Assembly: GCA_944321735.1 (NCBI GenBank)
Contig: CALUMK010000019.1
Span: forward strand, 1 to 49,311
DNA length: 49,311 bases
Direction: 5' to 3'
Origin: an uncultured Bacteroidales bacterium
Lineage (GTDB): Bacteria; Bacteroidota; Bacteroidia; Bacteroidales; P3
Shown here: piece by piece, positions 8,230 through 17,063 of the stretch
Layout: every line of letters starts with the position of its first letter
Numbering within the stretch: position 1 is the first letter of the stretch
Notes under the pieces: generated by a model
Seen by the model: the letters and a program-made list of their open reading frames with translations, nothing else
Told to the model about the DNA's origin: nothing
The model's database searches: none
Made by a program: the position numbers and the translations under genes

Positions 8230-9912
8230 ATGGCAGCAGAAGAACAACCGAAAATTATTTTTTCGATGAACCGGGTGAGCAAGATTTACCCGCCCAACAA
8301 ACAGGTTTTGAAAGATATCTGGCTTTCTTTTTTCTATGGAGCCAAAATCGGGATTATCGGTTTGAACGGTTCGGGGAAATCCACCTTGCTCAAGATTATT
8401 GCCGGCATCGACAAGAACTACCAAGGCGACGTGGCTTTCTCGCCTGGCTACAGCGTGGGTTATTTGGCGCAGGAGCCGGAACTTGACAACAGCAAGACTG
8501 TCAAGGAAGTGGTACAGGAAGGCGTGCAGGAGGTAGTGGATCTGATGAAGGAATACGAAGAGGTGAACAACAAGTTTGCCGAGCCGATGAGCGACGAGGA
8601 AATGAACAAGCTCATTGAACGCCAAGGCGAGCTGACCGAGCTTTTGGATCAGCACGATGCTTGGGAACTGGATGCTAAGCTGGAACGGGCCATGGATGCG
8701 CTCAATTGTCCCGAACCGGATGCTTCCGTGGCGACCCTTTCGGGTGGCGAACGCCGCCGGGTAGCCTTATGCCGACTGCTGTTGCAGGAGCCGGACATCC
8801 TGCTTTTGGACGAGCCTACCAACCATTTGGATGCCGAGTCGATCCAGTGGCTGGAAGCCCATCTGCAGCAGTACAAGGGCACGGTGATTGCCGTTACGCA
8901 CGACCGCTATTTCCTGGACAATGTGGCCGGATGGATTCTGGAGCTTGACCGGGGCGAGGGCATTCCTTGGAAAGGCAACTACAGCTCCTGGCTGGAACAG
9001 AAGACCAAGCGTTTGGAGCAGGAAGAAAAGACCGAATCCCGTCGCCGCAAGACTTTGGAGCGCGAGTTGGAATGGGTTCATATGGCACCCAAGGCGCGTC
9101 AGGCCAAGGGGAAAGCTCGTTTGAACGCTTACGAGAAGATGCTTAACGAGGATACCAAGCAGAAAGAGGAACGCTTGGAGATTTATATCCCCAACGGGCC
9201 GCGTTTGGGCAACAACGTGATCGAGGCGGTGCATGTCCGCAAGGCTTTTGGCGACAAGGTGCTGTTCGACGACCTCAATTTCAAGCTGCCTCCGGCAGGC
9301 ATCGTGGGCGTTATCGGGCCGAACGGGGCTGGTAAGACCACGCTTTTCAGGATGATCATGGGTTTGGAGAAGCCCGATGCCGGTACTTTCGAAGTAGGGC
9401 CGACCGTCAAGTTGGGTTATGTGGACCAGCAGCATTCCACTATCGACCCCGAAAAGACCGTATGGGAAGTGATTTCGGAGGGCAACGAGCAAATCAATTT
9501 GGGCGGGCGTCTGGTCAATTCCCGCGCCTATGTGTCGCGTTTCAATTTCAGCGGCACTGAGCAAGGCAAGAAGGCCGGGGTGCTGTCCGGCGGGGAGCGC
9601 AACCGTATGCACTTGGCTTTGGCGCTGAAAAGTGAGGGCAACGTGTTGCTCTTGGACGAGCCGACCAACGATATCGATGTGAACACCTTGCGGGCCTTGG
9701 AAGAAGGTCTGGAAGCCTTCGCGGGCTGCGCGGTGGTCATTTCGCACGACCGTTGGTTCTTGGACCGTATCGCTACCCATATCCTGGCTTTCGAAGGTGA
9801 TGGCCAGGTCTATTTCTTTGAAGGCAGCTACACCGAGTACGAGGAGAACAAGAAGAAACGTTTGGGGGATATAACGCCGAAGCGGTTCAAGTATAAGAAG
9901 CTGATGGAATAG
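8230..9912 (+). CDS. ettA: EttA, energy-dependent translational throttle (ABC-F ATPase)
   Basis: A 560-residue soluble protein with two ABC domains and no membrane segments, the usual length for EttA. Domain 1 has GLNGSGKSTLL (Walker A, about residue 43), LSGGERRRVAL and LLLDEPTNHLDAESIQWLE; domain 2 has IGPNGAGKTTLF, LSGGERNRMHLA and LLLDEPTNDIDVNTLRALEE. Between them is a charged linker/arm (WLEQKTKRLEQEEKTESRRR) that in EttA reaches the ribosomal E site. EttA gates the first steps of elongation according to the ATP/ADP ratio. It starts 15 nt after the PIN toxin stop with no obvious promoter between, so it may share transcripts with the toxin pair. No clear terminator follows. Confidence 0.95.
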   Translation: MAAEEQPKIIFSMNRVSKIYPPNKQVLKDIWLSFFYGAKIGIIGLNGSGKSTLLKIIAGIDKNYQGDVAFSPGYSVGYLAQEPELDNSKTVKEVVQEGVQEVVDLMKEYEEVNNKFAEPMSDEEMNKLIERQGELTELLDQHDAWELDAKLERAMDALNCPEPDASVATLSGGERRRVALCRLLLQEPDILLLDEPTNHLDAESIQWLEAHLQQYKGTVIAVTHDRYFLDNVAGWILELDRGEGIPWKGNYSSWLEQKTKRLEQEEKTESRRRKTLERELEWVHMAPKARQAKGKARLNAYEKMLNEDTKQKEERLEIYIPNGPRLGNNVIEAVHVRKAFGDKVLFDDLNFKLPPAGIVGVIGPNGAGKTTLFRMIMGLEKPDAGTFEVGPTVKLGYVDQQHSTIDPEKTVWEVISEGNEQINLGGRLVNSRAYVSRFNFSGTEQGKKAGVLSGGERNRMHLALALKSEGNVLLLDEPTNDIDVNTLRALEEGLEAFAGCAVVISHDRWFLDRIATHILAFEGDGQVYFFEGSYTEYEENKKKRLGDITPKRFKYKKLME

Positions 9913-10261
9913 GGTCTGATATGGTTGCCAAGAAGTTTCTGATACGCTAAATCGTTGCCGTTGGGGTATGACCTGTCGGGGCGGTTCATGCGGAAAGGGG
10001 CTTCTTGGCTGTTCGTATTATTGTCGCCCCGGAGTTTGAGAATGCTTGGGAGTTCACCTATGCGCATTCCGGACTTCGGGGCGATTATCATATAGGCTCG
10101 TTTTGGAGCTTAGGGAGGAATACTATGGCAAAGTCGGAAGATCTTCGCAAGATTGCTTGATTTCTGAGATTGGCTTGTGGGCTATTTTAAGCTGCGCTTC
10201 CGATAAACGCTGCGCCTCGGCATAGCTCGAACTGCGTTCGGCTCTGCGCTCGGCTTGCAGT
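9913..10261. other. Intergenic region with an imperfect hairpin and low-complexity repeats
   Basis: No gene is supported here. Bases 10025-10045 and 10064-10083 form an imperfect inverted repeat starting cgccccg and ending cggggcg. A short frame starting ATGGCAAAGTCGGAAG at 10124 stops after eleven codons. Bases 10205-10259 are a run of related CG-rich words (gcgcctcggc, gcgttcggc, gcgctcggc) of the kind often dispersed between Bacteroidales genes. A minus-strand frame 9828-10091 overlaps the end of ettA and looks like a shadow. Confidence 0.4.
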
Positions 10262-10874
10262 TTATTTTATTTTCAGCAGTTTGGTAGTAAGGGTTGCAGT
10301 GGTTTGGCTATCGATGTGATGCAGCACAAGGCGGCAGATGTATAGTCCGGAACGGAAGCCGGAGGATGGCCAGTTCCAGCGCAGGGTTTCAAGGCTCTGT
10401 CCTCCCGGTGCGGTTCCGGTGTTGGAGAAAACATGGGTGCAGAGCAAGCGGCCTGTCATGTTATAAATTTGGAGTTCGGCTCTGTTCCAGGCGGATACGC
10501 CACGGAGCAGGAAATCCGTGAAGCCTTGGTCTTTGGCCGTAGAAATAGAAGCGGTCGCCCGGCCCGAAGATGCCATCATCGCCGTCCTGCATGAGGATGG
10601 GCATCGGCATCAGCCCTGTTTTGAGTGTGCTGTCGTTGTAGAAGGGCAACAAACCTGCCGGTCTTCCTATCAAGGCAAGCGTTCCGCTTTCTGTGGGCGA
10701 AGAGATCAGGCCGCTTTCCACCAAATCCTCGTAGCGCACTTCATAGATGCCGTCTTCTTCCACGGCAATTTTAAGGCTGTTTCCTCCCGACAGGACTCCT
10801 TGCGCCAAGTTTTCAGACATGGTGGAAAAAAGCAAGCAGGCAATCATGCATCTGCACCACATTTTCAGTTTCAT
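10262..10874 (-). pseudogene. PorU-like (C25 family) T9SS protein remnant with internal deletion
   Basis: Two minus-strand frames overlap around 10540-10580. The first, from ATG 10874, has a signal peptide and the N-terminal pattern of PorU-like proteins: SLKIAVEEDGIYEVRYEDL, a middle LIGRPAGLLPFYND, and DGDDGIFGPGDRFYFYGQ. The second, ending at 10262, carries the C-terminal pattern: AELQIYNMTGRLLCTH, LRWNW, SGLYICRLVLHH and KLLKIK, as in the final beta-sandwich of PorU and other Por-sorted proteins. A complete PorU exceeds 1000 residues and has a catalytic C25 domain; here only about 205 residues remain and the catalytic part is gone. PorU is the signal peptidase that removes sorting domains from T9SS cargo. 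I infer a duplicated, decayed copy with a functional one elsewhere. Confidence 0.7.
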
Positions 10875-10987
10875 GTCATTTTCATTTTAGCGTTATTCAT
10901 ACTTTAGGGAGGATGTCATATGCTTCCATTGCAGGATTCTATGTGCATGCCGGAGGTAGAGGGTAGAGTCAACCAGCAAGTGCAATA

Positions 10988-11254
10988 TTACAAAAAGAAC
11001 TTGAAGAACTCTTCCTTAGGAGAGGAGATGTTCAACTTTTCATTGGGACGGCGTTTTATCTTGTTCTGTCCGGATTTGCTCAGACCAGAAGCAGCGACCC
11101 TGCCAGTTCCTTTCCATTGCACTGCAGCAAGGATGCTTTTGCGGACATTCTCCGGCCTCATTCTCGAAGCGGCTTCCGCAGCCTTGCAGGTTTCAGGAAA
11201 AAATTCTGCTATGGCTGTTGCAGTGGACAAGATGTTTGAGCAGGAGGAATCCAA
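10988..11254 (-). CDS. Small ORF of uncertain status (88 residues, TTG start)
   Basis: A basic C-terminal half (KSGQNKIKRRPNEKLNIS) and codon choice resembling neighbouring genes (many AAG, GAG, TTC) suggest this frame may have coded for protein, but it opens with TTG, has no recognised family, and a plus-strand frame (10920-11261) overlaps it with a good GGGAGG ribosome site. Bases 10875-11448 therefore hold at most one small gene or gene fragment. Confidence 0.2.
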   Translation of the reverse strand: MDSSCSNILSTATAIAEFFPETCKAAEAASRMRPENVRKSILAAVQWKGTGRVAASGLSKSGQNKIKRRPNEKLNISSPKEEFFKFFL

Positions 11255-11334
11255 AGATTAATTCTGTTGATTAGAACAAGAGAACTTTAGGATTATTTGA
11301 AAAACGAGATTGCTGTGATATTATGCAATAATAA

Positions 11335-11417
11335 TTTTGAGATTTGTGTATCATGCTTAAACAAATTGAGATTAATGCTATTTTTAACAAAATACATTTT
11401 GAGATTCGTGTTGTGCA
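11335..11417 (+). repeat. Direct repeat pair upstream of the DUF4143-type ATPase gene
   Basis: The word TTTTGAGATTyGTGT occurs at 11335-11349 and 11397-11411, with starts 62 bp apart. The second copy overlaps the -33 element of the promoter of the ATPase gene, so the pair could be operator sites. Confidence 0.45.
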
Positions 11418-11428
11418 TGTTATCTTTG
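11398..11428 (+). promoter_or_regulatory. Bacteroidetes-type promoter of the DUF4143 ATPase gene
   Basis: TTTG at 11398-11401 and TATCTTTG at 11421-11428 are separated by 19 bp, an excellent match to the -33/-7 consensus. The ATG follows at 11449, so the leader would be only about 13 nt. Confidence 0.75.
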
Positions 11429-11448
11429 CCGCCAATTAAAGTCAATCT

Positions 11449-12780
11449 ATGATATTCAAAAGGAAAATTTACGATGAACTTCTGCGATGGAAGCGGACGG
11501 ATGAAGGCAGGACAGCTGTACTGATACAGGGCGCAAGGCGTGTCGGGAAATCCACTATCGCAGAAGAATTTGCAATAAACGAATACGACACCCATATACT
11601 GGTGGATTTTGCCGCATGTTCCCCCGAAATCCGCGACTTGTTCAATGACGTATCCGACCTTAACCGTATTTTCATGCGGCTGCAATTGGAATATGGCATA
11701 GAACTGAAAAAACGCAAGTCCGCTATTATTTTCGACGAAGTCCAACTTGCGCCTAAAGCAAGGCAGGCCATCAAGTATCTTGTAAAAGACGGAAGATATG
11801 ATTATATAGAAACAGGTTCTCTGATTTCAATCCGCAAGAACGTCAAGGATATTCTTATTCCAAGCGAGGAAGTCAAACTCCAAATGTATCCGATGGATTA
11901 TGAAGAGTTCAAGTGGGCGTTGGGAGATACCGCAACGATAAATTTGCTCCAAGGCTGTTTCCACAACAGGACTTCTTTGGGTGATGCCACGAACCGCAAG
12001 CTGATGCGTGATTTCCGCTTGTATATGCTTATCGGCGGCATGCCGCAGGCTGTGGCTTCCTATCTTGAGACCAACAATCTGGAAAAGGTAGATAGCGTGA
12101 AACGTTCCATCATAACGCTGTACGAGGACGATTTCAACAAAATAGATCCGACCGGCAACGCTTCCAAGATATTCCATCAGATTCCGGCACAACTGACAAG
12201 CAACGCCAACAGGTATCTGACATGGAGCGCGACAGACGGCACTCGTAATTCCCAATTGTCAGAAATCATTTCAGAAATCAAGGAATCAATGGTGGTCAAC
12301 ATGGCTTATCATGCTAATGATCCGGGAGCCGGAATGGCATTGCATCAAGCCCCGGACAAATACAAGCTGTTCGCTGGCGACACTGGCTTGTTCGTCACTC
12401 TTGCGTTTTGGGATAAGAAGTTCACCGACAACACGATTTATCATAAGCTTCTCAGTGACAAACTGAGTGCGGATTTAGGATATGTCTATGAAAATGTCAT
12501 CGCCCAAACGTTGAAAGCTGCCGGGCATGAGTTATACTATTACACATTTCCTACAGAGAGCGGAAAGCATAACTACGAAGTGGATTTTCTGATAGCCGAA
12601 GCCGACAAGGTAAGCCCCATCGAAGTGAAATCGTCCGGTTATAAGGCACATGCGTCTTTGGATGCCTTTTGCAGAAAATTTTCACCGCGGATAAAAAACA
12701 AATATCTGATTTATACGAAAGATATGCGTAAGGAAGAAGACATACTGTATCTTCCGGCATATATGACAATGTTTTTATGA
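11449..12780 (+). CDS. AAA ATPase with DUF4143-type C-terminal domain
   Basis: A 443-residue protein. The N-terminal ATPase has Walker A QGARRVGKST (27-36) and Walker B SAIIFDEVQLAP (91-102), followed by YIETGSLISIR, as in AAA_14 proteins. The central part is the DUF4143 region (LLIGGMPQAV-like motif written LIGGMPQAVASYL, then KYKLFAGDTGLFVTLA). The end has a PD-(D/E)xK-like nuclease signature: YEVDFLIAE followed by SPIEVKSSG. Proteins of this class are common and variable in Bacteroidetes; some are suspected conflict or mobile-element genes, but function is not established. It overlaps the next gene by 4 nt (ATGA). Confidence 0.85.
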   Translation: MIFKRKIYDELLRWKRTDEGRTAVLIQGARRVGKSTIAEEFAINEYDTHILVDFAACSPEIRDLFNDVSDLNRIFMRLQLEYGIELKKRKSAIIFDEVQLAPKARQAIKYLVKDGRYDYIETGSLISIRKNVKDILIPSEEVKLQMYPMDYEEFKWALGDTATINLLQGCFHNRTSLGDATNRKLMRDFRLYMLIGGMPQAVASYLETNNLEKVDSVKRSIITLYEDDFNKIDPTGNASKIFHQIPAQLTSNANRYLTWSATDGTRNSQLSEIISEIKESMVVNMAYHANDPGAGMALHQAPDKYKLFAGDTGLFVTLAFWDKKFTDNTIYHKLLSDKLSADLGYVYENVIAQTLKAAGHELYYYTFPTESGKHNYEVDFLIAEADKVSPIEVKSSGYKAHASLDAFCRKFSPRIKNKYLIYTKDMRKEEDILYLPAYMTMFL

Positions 12781-13190
12781 TTGTGAGTGGTACGCTATCA
12801 AATATTTCACAACGGCTGCACGAAGTGAACATGCTTCTCTCCATTTGCGGGCAAGGTTCGTTCTCTTTTGGCCAAGCCTTGCTGTTATCCTTGTTTTACC
12901 AGGACTTCAGCGACACGAACACGGTGGTAGAAGAAGCGGAATCATTGGCGGAGAGGGATGCGGAGCAGCTTCTGAATTTTTCTTCCTCCCTTTTTCCGGA
13001 GAGTGAAACCCACCTGTCCCTTGATAAGACACCATTGCAGGATGTAGACTTTGAAGCCCTTTTCGAAAAACACCTGAAACCGTTTGAACTCCGGAACAAG
13101 GAAGCGAAAGCCGTTGCCACTGAACTCTGGCGCAAATATTCGGCACAGAACAACCGATTGGACTTCATGTCGCTGGATTTTGAGGAATAA
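12777..13190 (+). CDS. Hypothetical protein translationally coupled to the DUF4143 ATPase
   Basis: A 137-residue protein that I do not recognise. It is mostly hydrophilic and acidic (SLAERDAEQLLNFSSSLFPE) apart from a moderately hydrophobic stretch near residues 25-42 (GQGSFSFGQALLLSLFYQ), and ends with helical charged sequence (RNKEAKAVATELWRKYSAQ). The start ATG overlaps the stop of the ATPase gene (12777-12780), so it is probably made together with it. It could be a regulator, cofactor or substrate of the ATPase; that is only positional inference. Confidence 0.55.
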   Translation: MIVSGTLSNISQRLHEVNMLLSICGQGSFSFGQALLLSLFYQDFSDTNTVVEEAESLAERDAEQLLNFSSSLFPESETHLSLDKTPLQDVDFEALFEKHLKPFELRNKEAKAVATELWRKYSAQNNRLDFMSLDFEE

Positions 13191-13260
13191 TGAAGCTATC
13201 CGCTGAATGCGATGCCAAGAAAGCGGAATACGACACAGCTCATACATACCCCGACCATTT

Positions 13261-13457
13261 AACCCAAATCGGTCATTAGACGCGCCAGAGGCCGTTCACA
13301 CTCAGGGAATGACGCTCTTTGGGCATCTTGCTCGCTTCTGCCTGCATCCTGCTCCTCGCTACGCCTCGATGTAGCCCGCTACGCCTTCGGCTAGGCGAAA
13401 AGCATGCTGTAGGCATAAGCGAACAATCTACCCAAAGTCTAATGCCCGATTTGGGTT
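13261..13457. mobile_element. 197-bp foldback (MITE-like) element, complete copy
   Basis: The ends are 21-bp inverted repeats (13261-13281 starting aacccaaatcgg, 13437-13457 ending ccgatttgggtt) with one mismatch. Inside, 13317-13353 pairs imperfectly with 13401-13437 (28 of 37 positions), so nearly the whole element can fold into one long hairpin. It has no ORF of its own. A second copy begins at 49237. No clear target-site duplication is visible. The neighbouring 13458-13616 holds no supported gene. It may be a MITE or a structured dispersed repeat; mobility is inferred. Confidence 0.7.
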
Positions 13458-13616
13458 TATATGACAGTGGCAGCAGGAGCGGGAAAAGTATTGAGGTGCT
13501 TCGGGTTGAATTTTTTGACGAGGGAAACCGCTGCCGCTGGTATCCTGCTGCATATCCGATGATTGTTGGGATAGAAGCAGTTCAAGCATGGATTTTGCAA
13601 TCCGGAGGCCTTCTCT

Positions 13617-14780
13617 TCATCGGATTTTGAAATACTCGTGCTTGAGCCAGTAGGCGAAGATGGGGTCTTGGAAGGAAAGCTTGCCGCCTTGGTCGTCCAA
13701 GATGTCCTTTTCAATCAGGGCCTGTTTGGAGCGTATCACCGAGGCCGAGGAATTGATGCCGTATTTTTTGAGCACGGCGGCCGAGGTGAGGCTGCTTTCC
13801 CCGGAATGGATGGCTTTGAGCAGGTTGAGCTGCTGGGCGGTGAGATTGTCGGAGAGGTTGACGAAAAGCAGGCTTAGCTGGCCGACCAGGGCGGCATGGG
13901 CTTCGGCAACGGTTTGCGGCGTGCAGCGGTTCTGTGTCCGGAACCAGGATTGCTGCGCCAGCTGCTGCACGTAATAAGGGTGGCAGTCCGCCAAGTCCGC
14001 AATGCGTTCGGCAGCAGCAGTTTCAATTTGCTTCCCGGTGCTGCGGAAGCGTTCTTTCAGGAAGGGAATCCAGTCTGCTTTGCTGATTTTTTCTAGGAAG
14101 AGCAGGTCCCCGAACTTGTAAAAGGGCATGGATGCGTTGGTGAACACGTCCATCATCATGTGGCGTTTGCTGCCGTAGAGGCAATAGGCTACATGCCGAT
14201 GGCGTTGCCAGTGCGACCGGAGGCGTTTTTGGAAGAATACCGGGTCATCGAAATCGGCAATGTTCTGGAATTCATCGATGCAGACAATGATGCGGACTCC
14301 TTTCTCTTGGGCGATTTTTTCAGCTAAGTTTAAAATTTCATCCGGCTTTTGCTTGACTTCTTTCCAGTCGAATTCAACGCTGATGTCCTGGTTGGGGTCG
14401 CTGCTGAGACTGATTTTGGGAACTAAGCCGGCAAAGAATTTCTTGATGGCGCCGATGATTTCTTCCCATTTGGAAGCGGTGGCTTTCAGCACGCATTGCG
14501 TCAGTTGGGCATAGAAAGCCTCTTCGTTGTGGACATTGAAAAGGTCTAATGCGCAGACACGGAGGTCTGTGTTCCTCTGTTCGGCCAAAGAGGCGGCTTT
14601 GGCCACCAAGGAGCTTTTGCCCCAGCGGCGTGGGGAGATGAGGATGGTGTTGACCAAGGACTCGAAATTGGAAACCAGATGGGCGGTCTCCTCTTTCCGG
14701 TCGGTGAAATCCTGCTCCTGGGCTATTTTCCCGAAGCTGAAAGGCGTTTCGGTGGTGGGGCGTTTGTCTCTTGTTGCCAT
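13617..14780 (-). CDS. P-loop ATPase (archaeal-type ATPase/STAND-like, winged-helix C-terminus)
   Basis: A 387-residue protein. Walker A is SPRRWGKSS (49-57) and Walker B RIIVCIDEFQN; CHPYYVQQLAQQ in the middle is typical of the helical part of this ATPase family, and the C-terminal region (AAVLKKYGINSSASVIRSKQ, then SFQDPIFAYWLK) resembles the winged helix that ends many such proteins. Family members are widespread in Bacteroidetes with poorly known function. ATG 14780 was preferred over the 31-residue upstream extension, which has no conserved features and overlaps the promoter leader. Its promoter lies in a tandem array of palindromic repeats, which suggests tight regulation. Confidence 0.8.
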   Translation of the reverse strand: MATRDKRPTTETPFSFGKIAQEQDFTDRKEETAHLVSNFESLVNTILISPRRWGKSSLVAKAASLAEQRNTDLRVCALDLFNVHNEEAFYAQLTQCVLKATASKWEEIIGAIKKFFAGLVPKISLSSDPNQDISVEFDWKEVKQKPDEILNLAEKIAQEKGVRIIVCIDEFQNIADFDDPVFFQKRLRSHWQRHRHVAYCLYGSKRHMMMDVFTNASMPFYKFGDLLFLEKISKADWIPFLKERFRSTGKQIETAAAERIADLADCHPYYVQQLAQQSWFRTQNRCTPQTVAEAHAALVGQLSLLFVNLSDNLTAQQLNLLKAIHSGESSLTSAAVLKKYGINSSASVIRSKQALIEKDILDDQGGKLSFQDPIFAYWLKHEYFKIR

Positions 14781-14870
14781 GATGCACGGGGTGTTTTGTT
14801 TTTGCCGGATCTGCATCGCTGCCGATGGCGGATTTGCGGTTCTGACGCACAGGCTCTTTGTTCGTGCCTG

Positions 14871-14902
14871 CAAAGATAAGTAACAAAAATGTTAGTAACA
14901 AA
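14871..14902 (-). promoter_or_regulatory. Promoter of the 13617-14780 ATPase gene, embedded in the repeat array
   Basis: On the minus strand TATCTTTG (14878-14871) is the -7 box and TTTG (14902-14899), inside the second repeat unit, is the -33 element, exactly 20 bp apart. The start codon is about 90 nt downstream. Confidence 0.7.
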
Positions 14903-14940
14903 AATGTTAGTAACAAAAATGTTAGTAACAAAAATGTTAC
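14881..14940. repeat. Four tandem 15-bp palindromic units
   Basis: Units at 14881-14895, 14896-14910, 14911-14925 and 14926-14940 all read taacaaaaatgttag, the last ending in c. Each unit is a near-perfect palindrome (TAACA-AAAA-TGTTA). They overlap the -33 element of the minus-strand ATPase promoter and lie 43-102 bp upstream of the lepA-side -7 box. The layout fits an operator array for a dimeric regulator, or a variable-number repeat. Confidence 0.9.
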
Positions 14941-14982
14941 TTTTCTAAATGGCCGAAGCTGCGCGGTGTGGGGTAATTGTTG

Positions 14983-14990
14983 TATCTTTG
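14983..14990 (+). promoter_or_regulatory. Candidate -7 box of lepA
   Basis: TATCTTTG, a perfect -7 match, about 137 nt upstream of the lepA ATG. The -33 region has no clear TTTG. Confidence 0.45.
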
Positions 14991-15126
14991 CTCGCTTATG
15001 CCCTTGTTTTGCCAAACGCCGGCACTATTCCAGATTTATGGGACATGCTTCTTTTTCGTTCCATGGGTGGGAAAGGGTCGGAACAGAGGCGAGAGAGCTT
15101 GGAATGCATTTTTGGAAATACAGACA

Positions 15127-16914
15127 ATGAAGAATATACGGAATTTTTGCATCATTGCCCATATCGACCATGGGAAGAGCACTTTGGCGGACCGCTTGTT
15201 GGAAATCACCAATACCGTTCCCCAGCGGGAGCTGCAAGCGCAGGTCTTGGACGATATGGATTTGGAACGCGAGCGCGGCATCACGATCAAGAGCCACGCC
15301 ATTCAGATGAAATACAAGGATGGAGGGCAGGAGTATGTCCTCAACCTTATCGATACCCCGGGCCACGTGGACTTTTCCTATGAGGTTTCCCGCTCCATTG
15401 CCGCCTGCGAGGGCGCGATTCTGGTGGTGGATGCCACGCAAGGGATTCAGGCGCAGACCATTTCGAACATGTATCTGGCCATGGAACACGACTTGACGAT
15501 TATCCCGGTGCTGAACAAGATGGATTTGGCCAATGCGATGCCGGAAGAGGTCAAGGATCAGATTGTGGATCTTTTGGGTTGCAAGCGCGAGGAAATCATG
15601 GCCGTCAGCGGCAAGACCGGGGAGGGCGTGCCTGAGTTGCTCCATGCCATCGTGGAGAGGATTCCGGCTCCAGAAGGCGACCCGGAGGCTCCTTTGCAAG
15701 CCTTGATTTTCGACTCGGTGTTCAATTCATTCCGGGGCATCATCTCCTATTTCCGGATCGTCAATGGGACGCTGCGTAAAGGCGACAAGGTGAAGTTCTT
15801 CCATACCGGCAAGGAGTACGATGCCGAAGAAGTGGGCGTACTGGGTTACAAGCAAATACCCTGCGATTCGATTTCGGCCGGGAATGTGGGCTATATCATT
15901 TCGGGCATCAAGACTTCGGTGGAAGTGAAAGTGGGCGATACGATTACCCATGTGGATCGGCCTTGCGAGAAGGCGATAGAGGGTTTCGAGAACGTGAAGC
16001 CGATGGTGTTCGCCGGGGTCTATCCGGTAACGCCCGACGATTACGAGGACTTGAGGGCTTCGATCGAGAAGCTCCAGCTCAACGATGCTTCGCTGACCTA
16101 CGAGCCGGAATCTTCGATAGCTTTGGGCTTTGGCTTCCGTTGCGGCTTCTTGGGATTGCTCCACATGGAAATCATCCAGGAACGTCTGGAACGGGAGTTC
16201 AATATGGATGTGATTACCACCGTGCCCAACGTTTCGTACAAGGTGACCACCACCAAGGGCGAAGTGCTGGAGATTCACAATCCTTCCGGGCTTCCGGCAC
16301 CCAATTACGTGGATCATATCGACGAGCCTTATATCCGGGCGCAGATTATTACCAAGGCCGATTTCGTGGGGCCGATCATGAAGCTCTGCATCGACAAGCG
16401 GGGCATTTTGAAGAACCAGATTTATATCACTACCGACCGTACTGAACTCACGTTCGAGATGCCGCTCTCGGAAATCGTGTTCGATTTTTACGATAGATTG
16501 AAAAGCATATCAAAGGGTTATGCTTCCTTCGACTATTATCCTTGCGGCTACCAGGTGTCCAAGCTGGTCAAGTTGGAAATCCTGTTGAACGGGGATACGG
16601 TGGATGCGCTTTCCACGCTGATTTACCAGGACAACGCCTATGCTTTCGGGCGGCGCATGTGCGAGAAGCTCAAGGAATTGATTCCGCGCCAGCAGTTCGA
16701 TATCGCGATTCAGGCGGCGATTGGTTCCAAGATTATTGCCCGCGAGACGATCAAGGCGGTGCGCAAGGATGTGACGGCCAAGTGCTACGGTGGGGATATC
16801 ACCCGTAAGCGGAAGCTGTTGGAGAAGCAGAAGGAGGGGAAGAAGCGGATGCGGCAGGTGGGGAGCGTGCAGGTGCCGCAGTCGGCCTTCCTGGCGGTTC
16901 TGAAGTTGGATTAG
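15127..16914 (+). CDS. lepA: Elongation factor 4 (LepA), ribosome-associated GTPase
   Basis: A 595-residue protein, the normal LepA length. It has the GTPase motifs AHIDHGKST (G1), RERGIT (G2), DTPGHVDF (G3), NKMD (G4), the LepA-specific [15 protein letters not shown] and GYASFDYYP stretches, and the C-terminal [21 protein letters not shown]. LepA binds stalled or maturing ribosomes and influences initiation, elongation and 30S assembly. ATG 15127 gives the canonical N-terminus [19 protein letters not shown]; the 50 upstream in-frame codons overlap the promoter and are not conserved. Confidence 0.98.
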   Translation: MKNIRNFCIIAHIDHGKSTLADRLLEITNTVPQRELQAQVLDDMDLERERGITIKSHAIQMKYKDGGQEYVLNLIDTPGHVDFSYEVSRSIAACEGAILVVDATQGIQAQTISNMYLAMEHDLTIIPVLNKMDLANAMPEEVKDQIVDLLGCKREEIMAVSGKTGEGVPELLHAIVERIPAPEGDPEAPLQALIFDSVFNSFRGIISYFRIVNGTLRKGDKVKFFHTGKEYDAEEVGVLGYKQIPCDSISAGNVGYIISGIKTSVEVKVGDTITHVDRPCEKAIEGFENVKPMVFAGVYPVTPDDYEDLRASIEKLQLNDASLTYEPESSIALGFGFRCGFLGLLHMEIIQERLEREFNMDVITTVPNVSYKVTTTKGEVLEIHNPSGLPAPNYVDHIDEPYIRAQIITKADFVGPIMKLCIDKRGILKNQIYITTDRTELTFEMPLSEIVFDFYDRLKSISKGYASFDYYPCGYQVSKLVKLEILLNGDTVDALSTLIYQDNAYAFGRRMCEKLKELIPRQQFDIAIQAAIGSKIIARETIKAVRKDVTAKCYGGDITRKRKLLEKQKEGKKRMRQVGSVQVPQSAFLAVLKLD

Positions 16915-17063
16915 CCGAAGTTTGCGTCCCGGTGAAAGAGAACCCGCTTGAAAGAGAGGTGTGTTTGAGGAAAAGTGGGGAAAAGAAGCGGAAAAAATAG
17001 CTTGCGTTGAGGCGGATTCTGGAAGGTGATTCCTAGGATACGCGCTGAATAAATGGTTTGTTT

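Noticed and set aside
9828-10091. 87-residue minus-strand ORF
   Set aside because: It overlaps the end of ettA and an inverted repeat; translation is not convincing.
10920-11261. 113-residue plus-strand ORF with GGGAGG ribosome site
   Set aside because: No family resemblance, and the opposite strand has the more gene-like codon usage; too weak to call.
13319-13630. 103-residue plus-strand ORF spanning the foldback element
   Set aside because: It starts inside the repeat and has no start signal or family match.
14881-14940. Possible CRISPR array
   Set aside because: Units are contiguous with no spacers, and no cas genes are present.
14374-15015. Minus-strand frame with LLLTF repeats
   Set aside because: The repeated peptide only reflects the 15-bp DNA repeat; the rest overlaps the ATPase gene in another frame.
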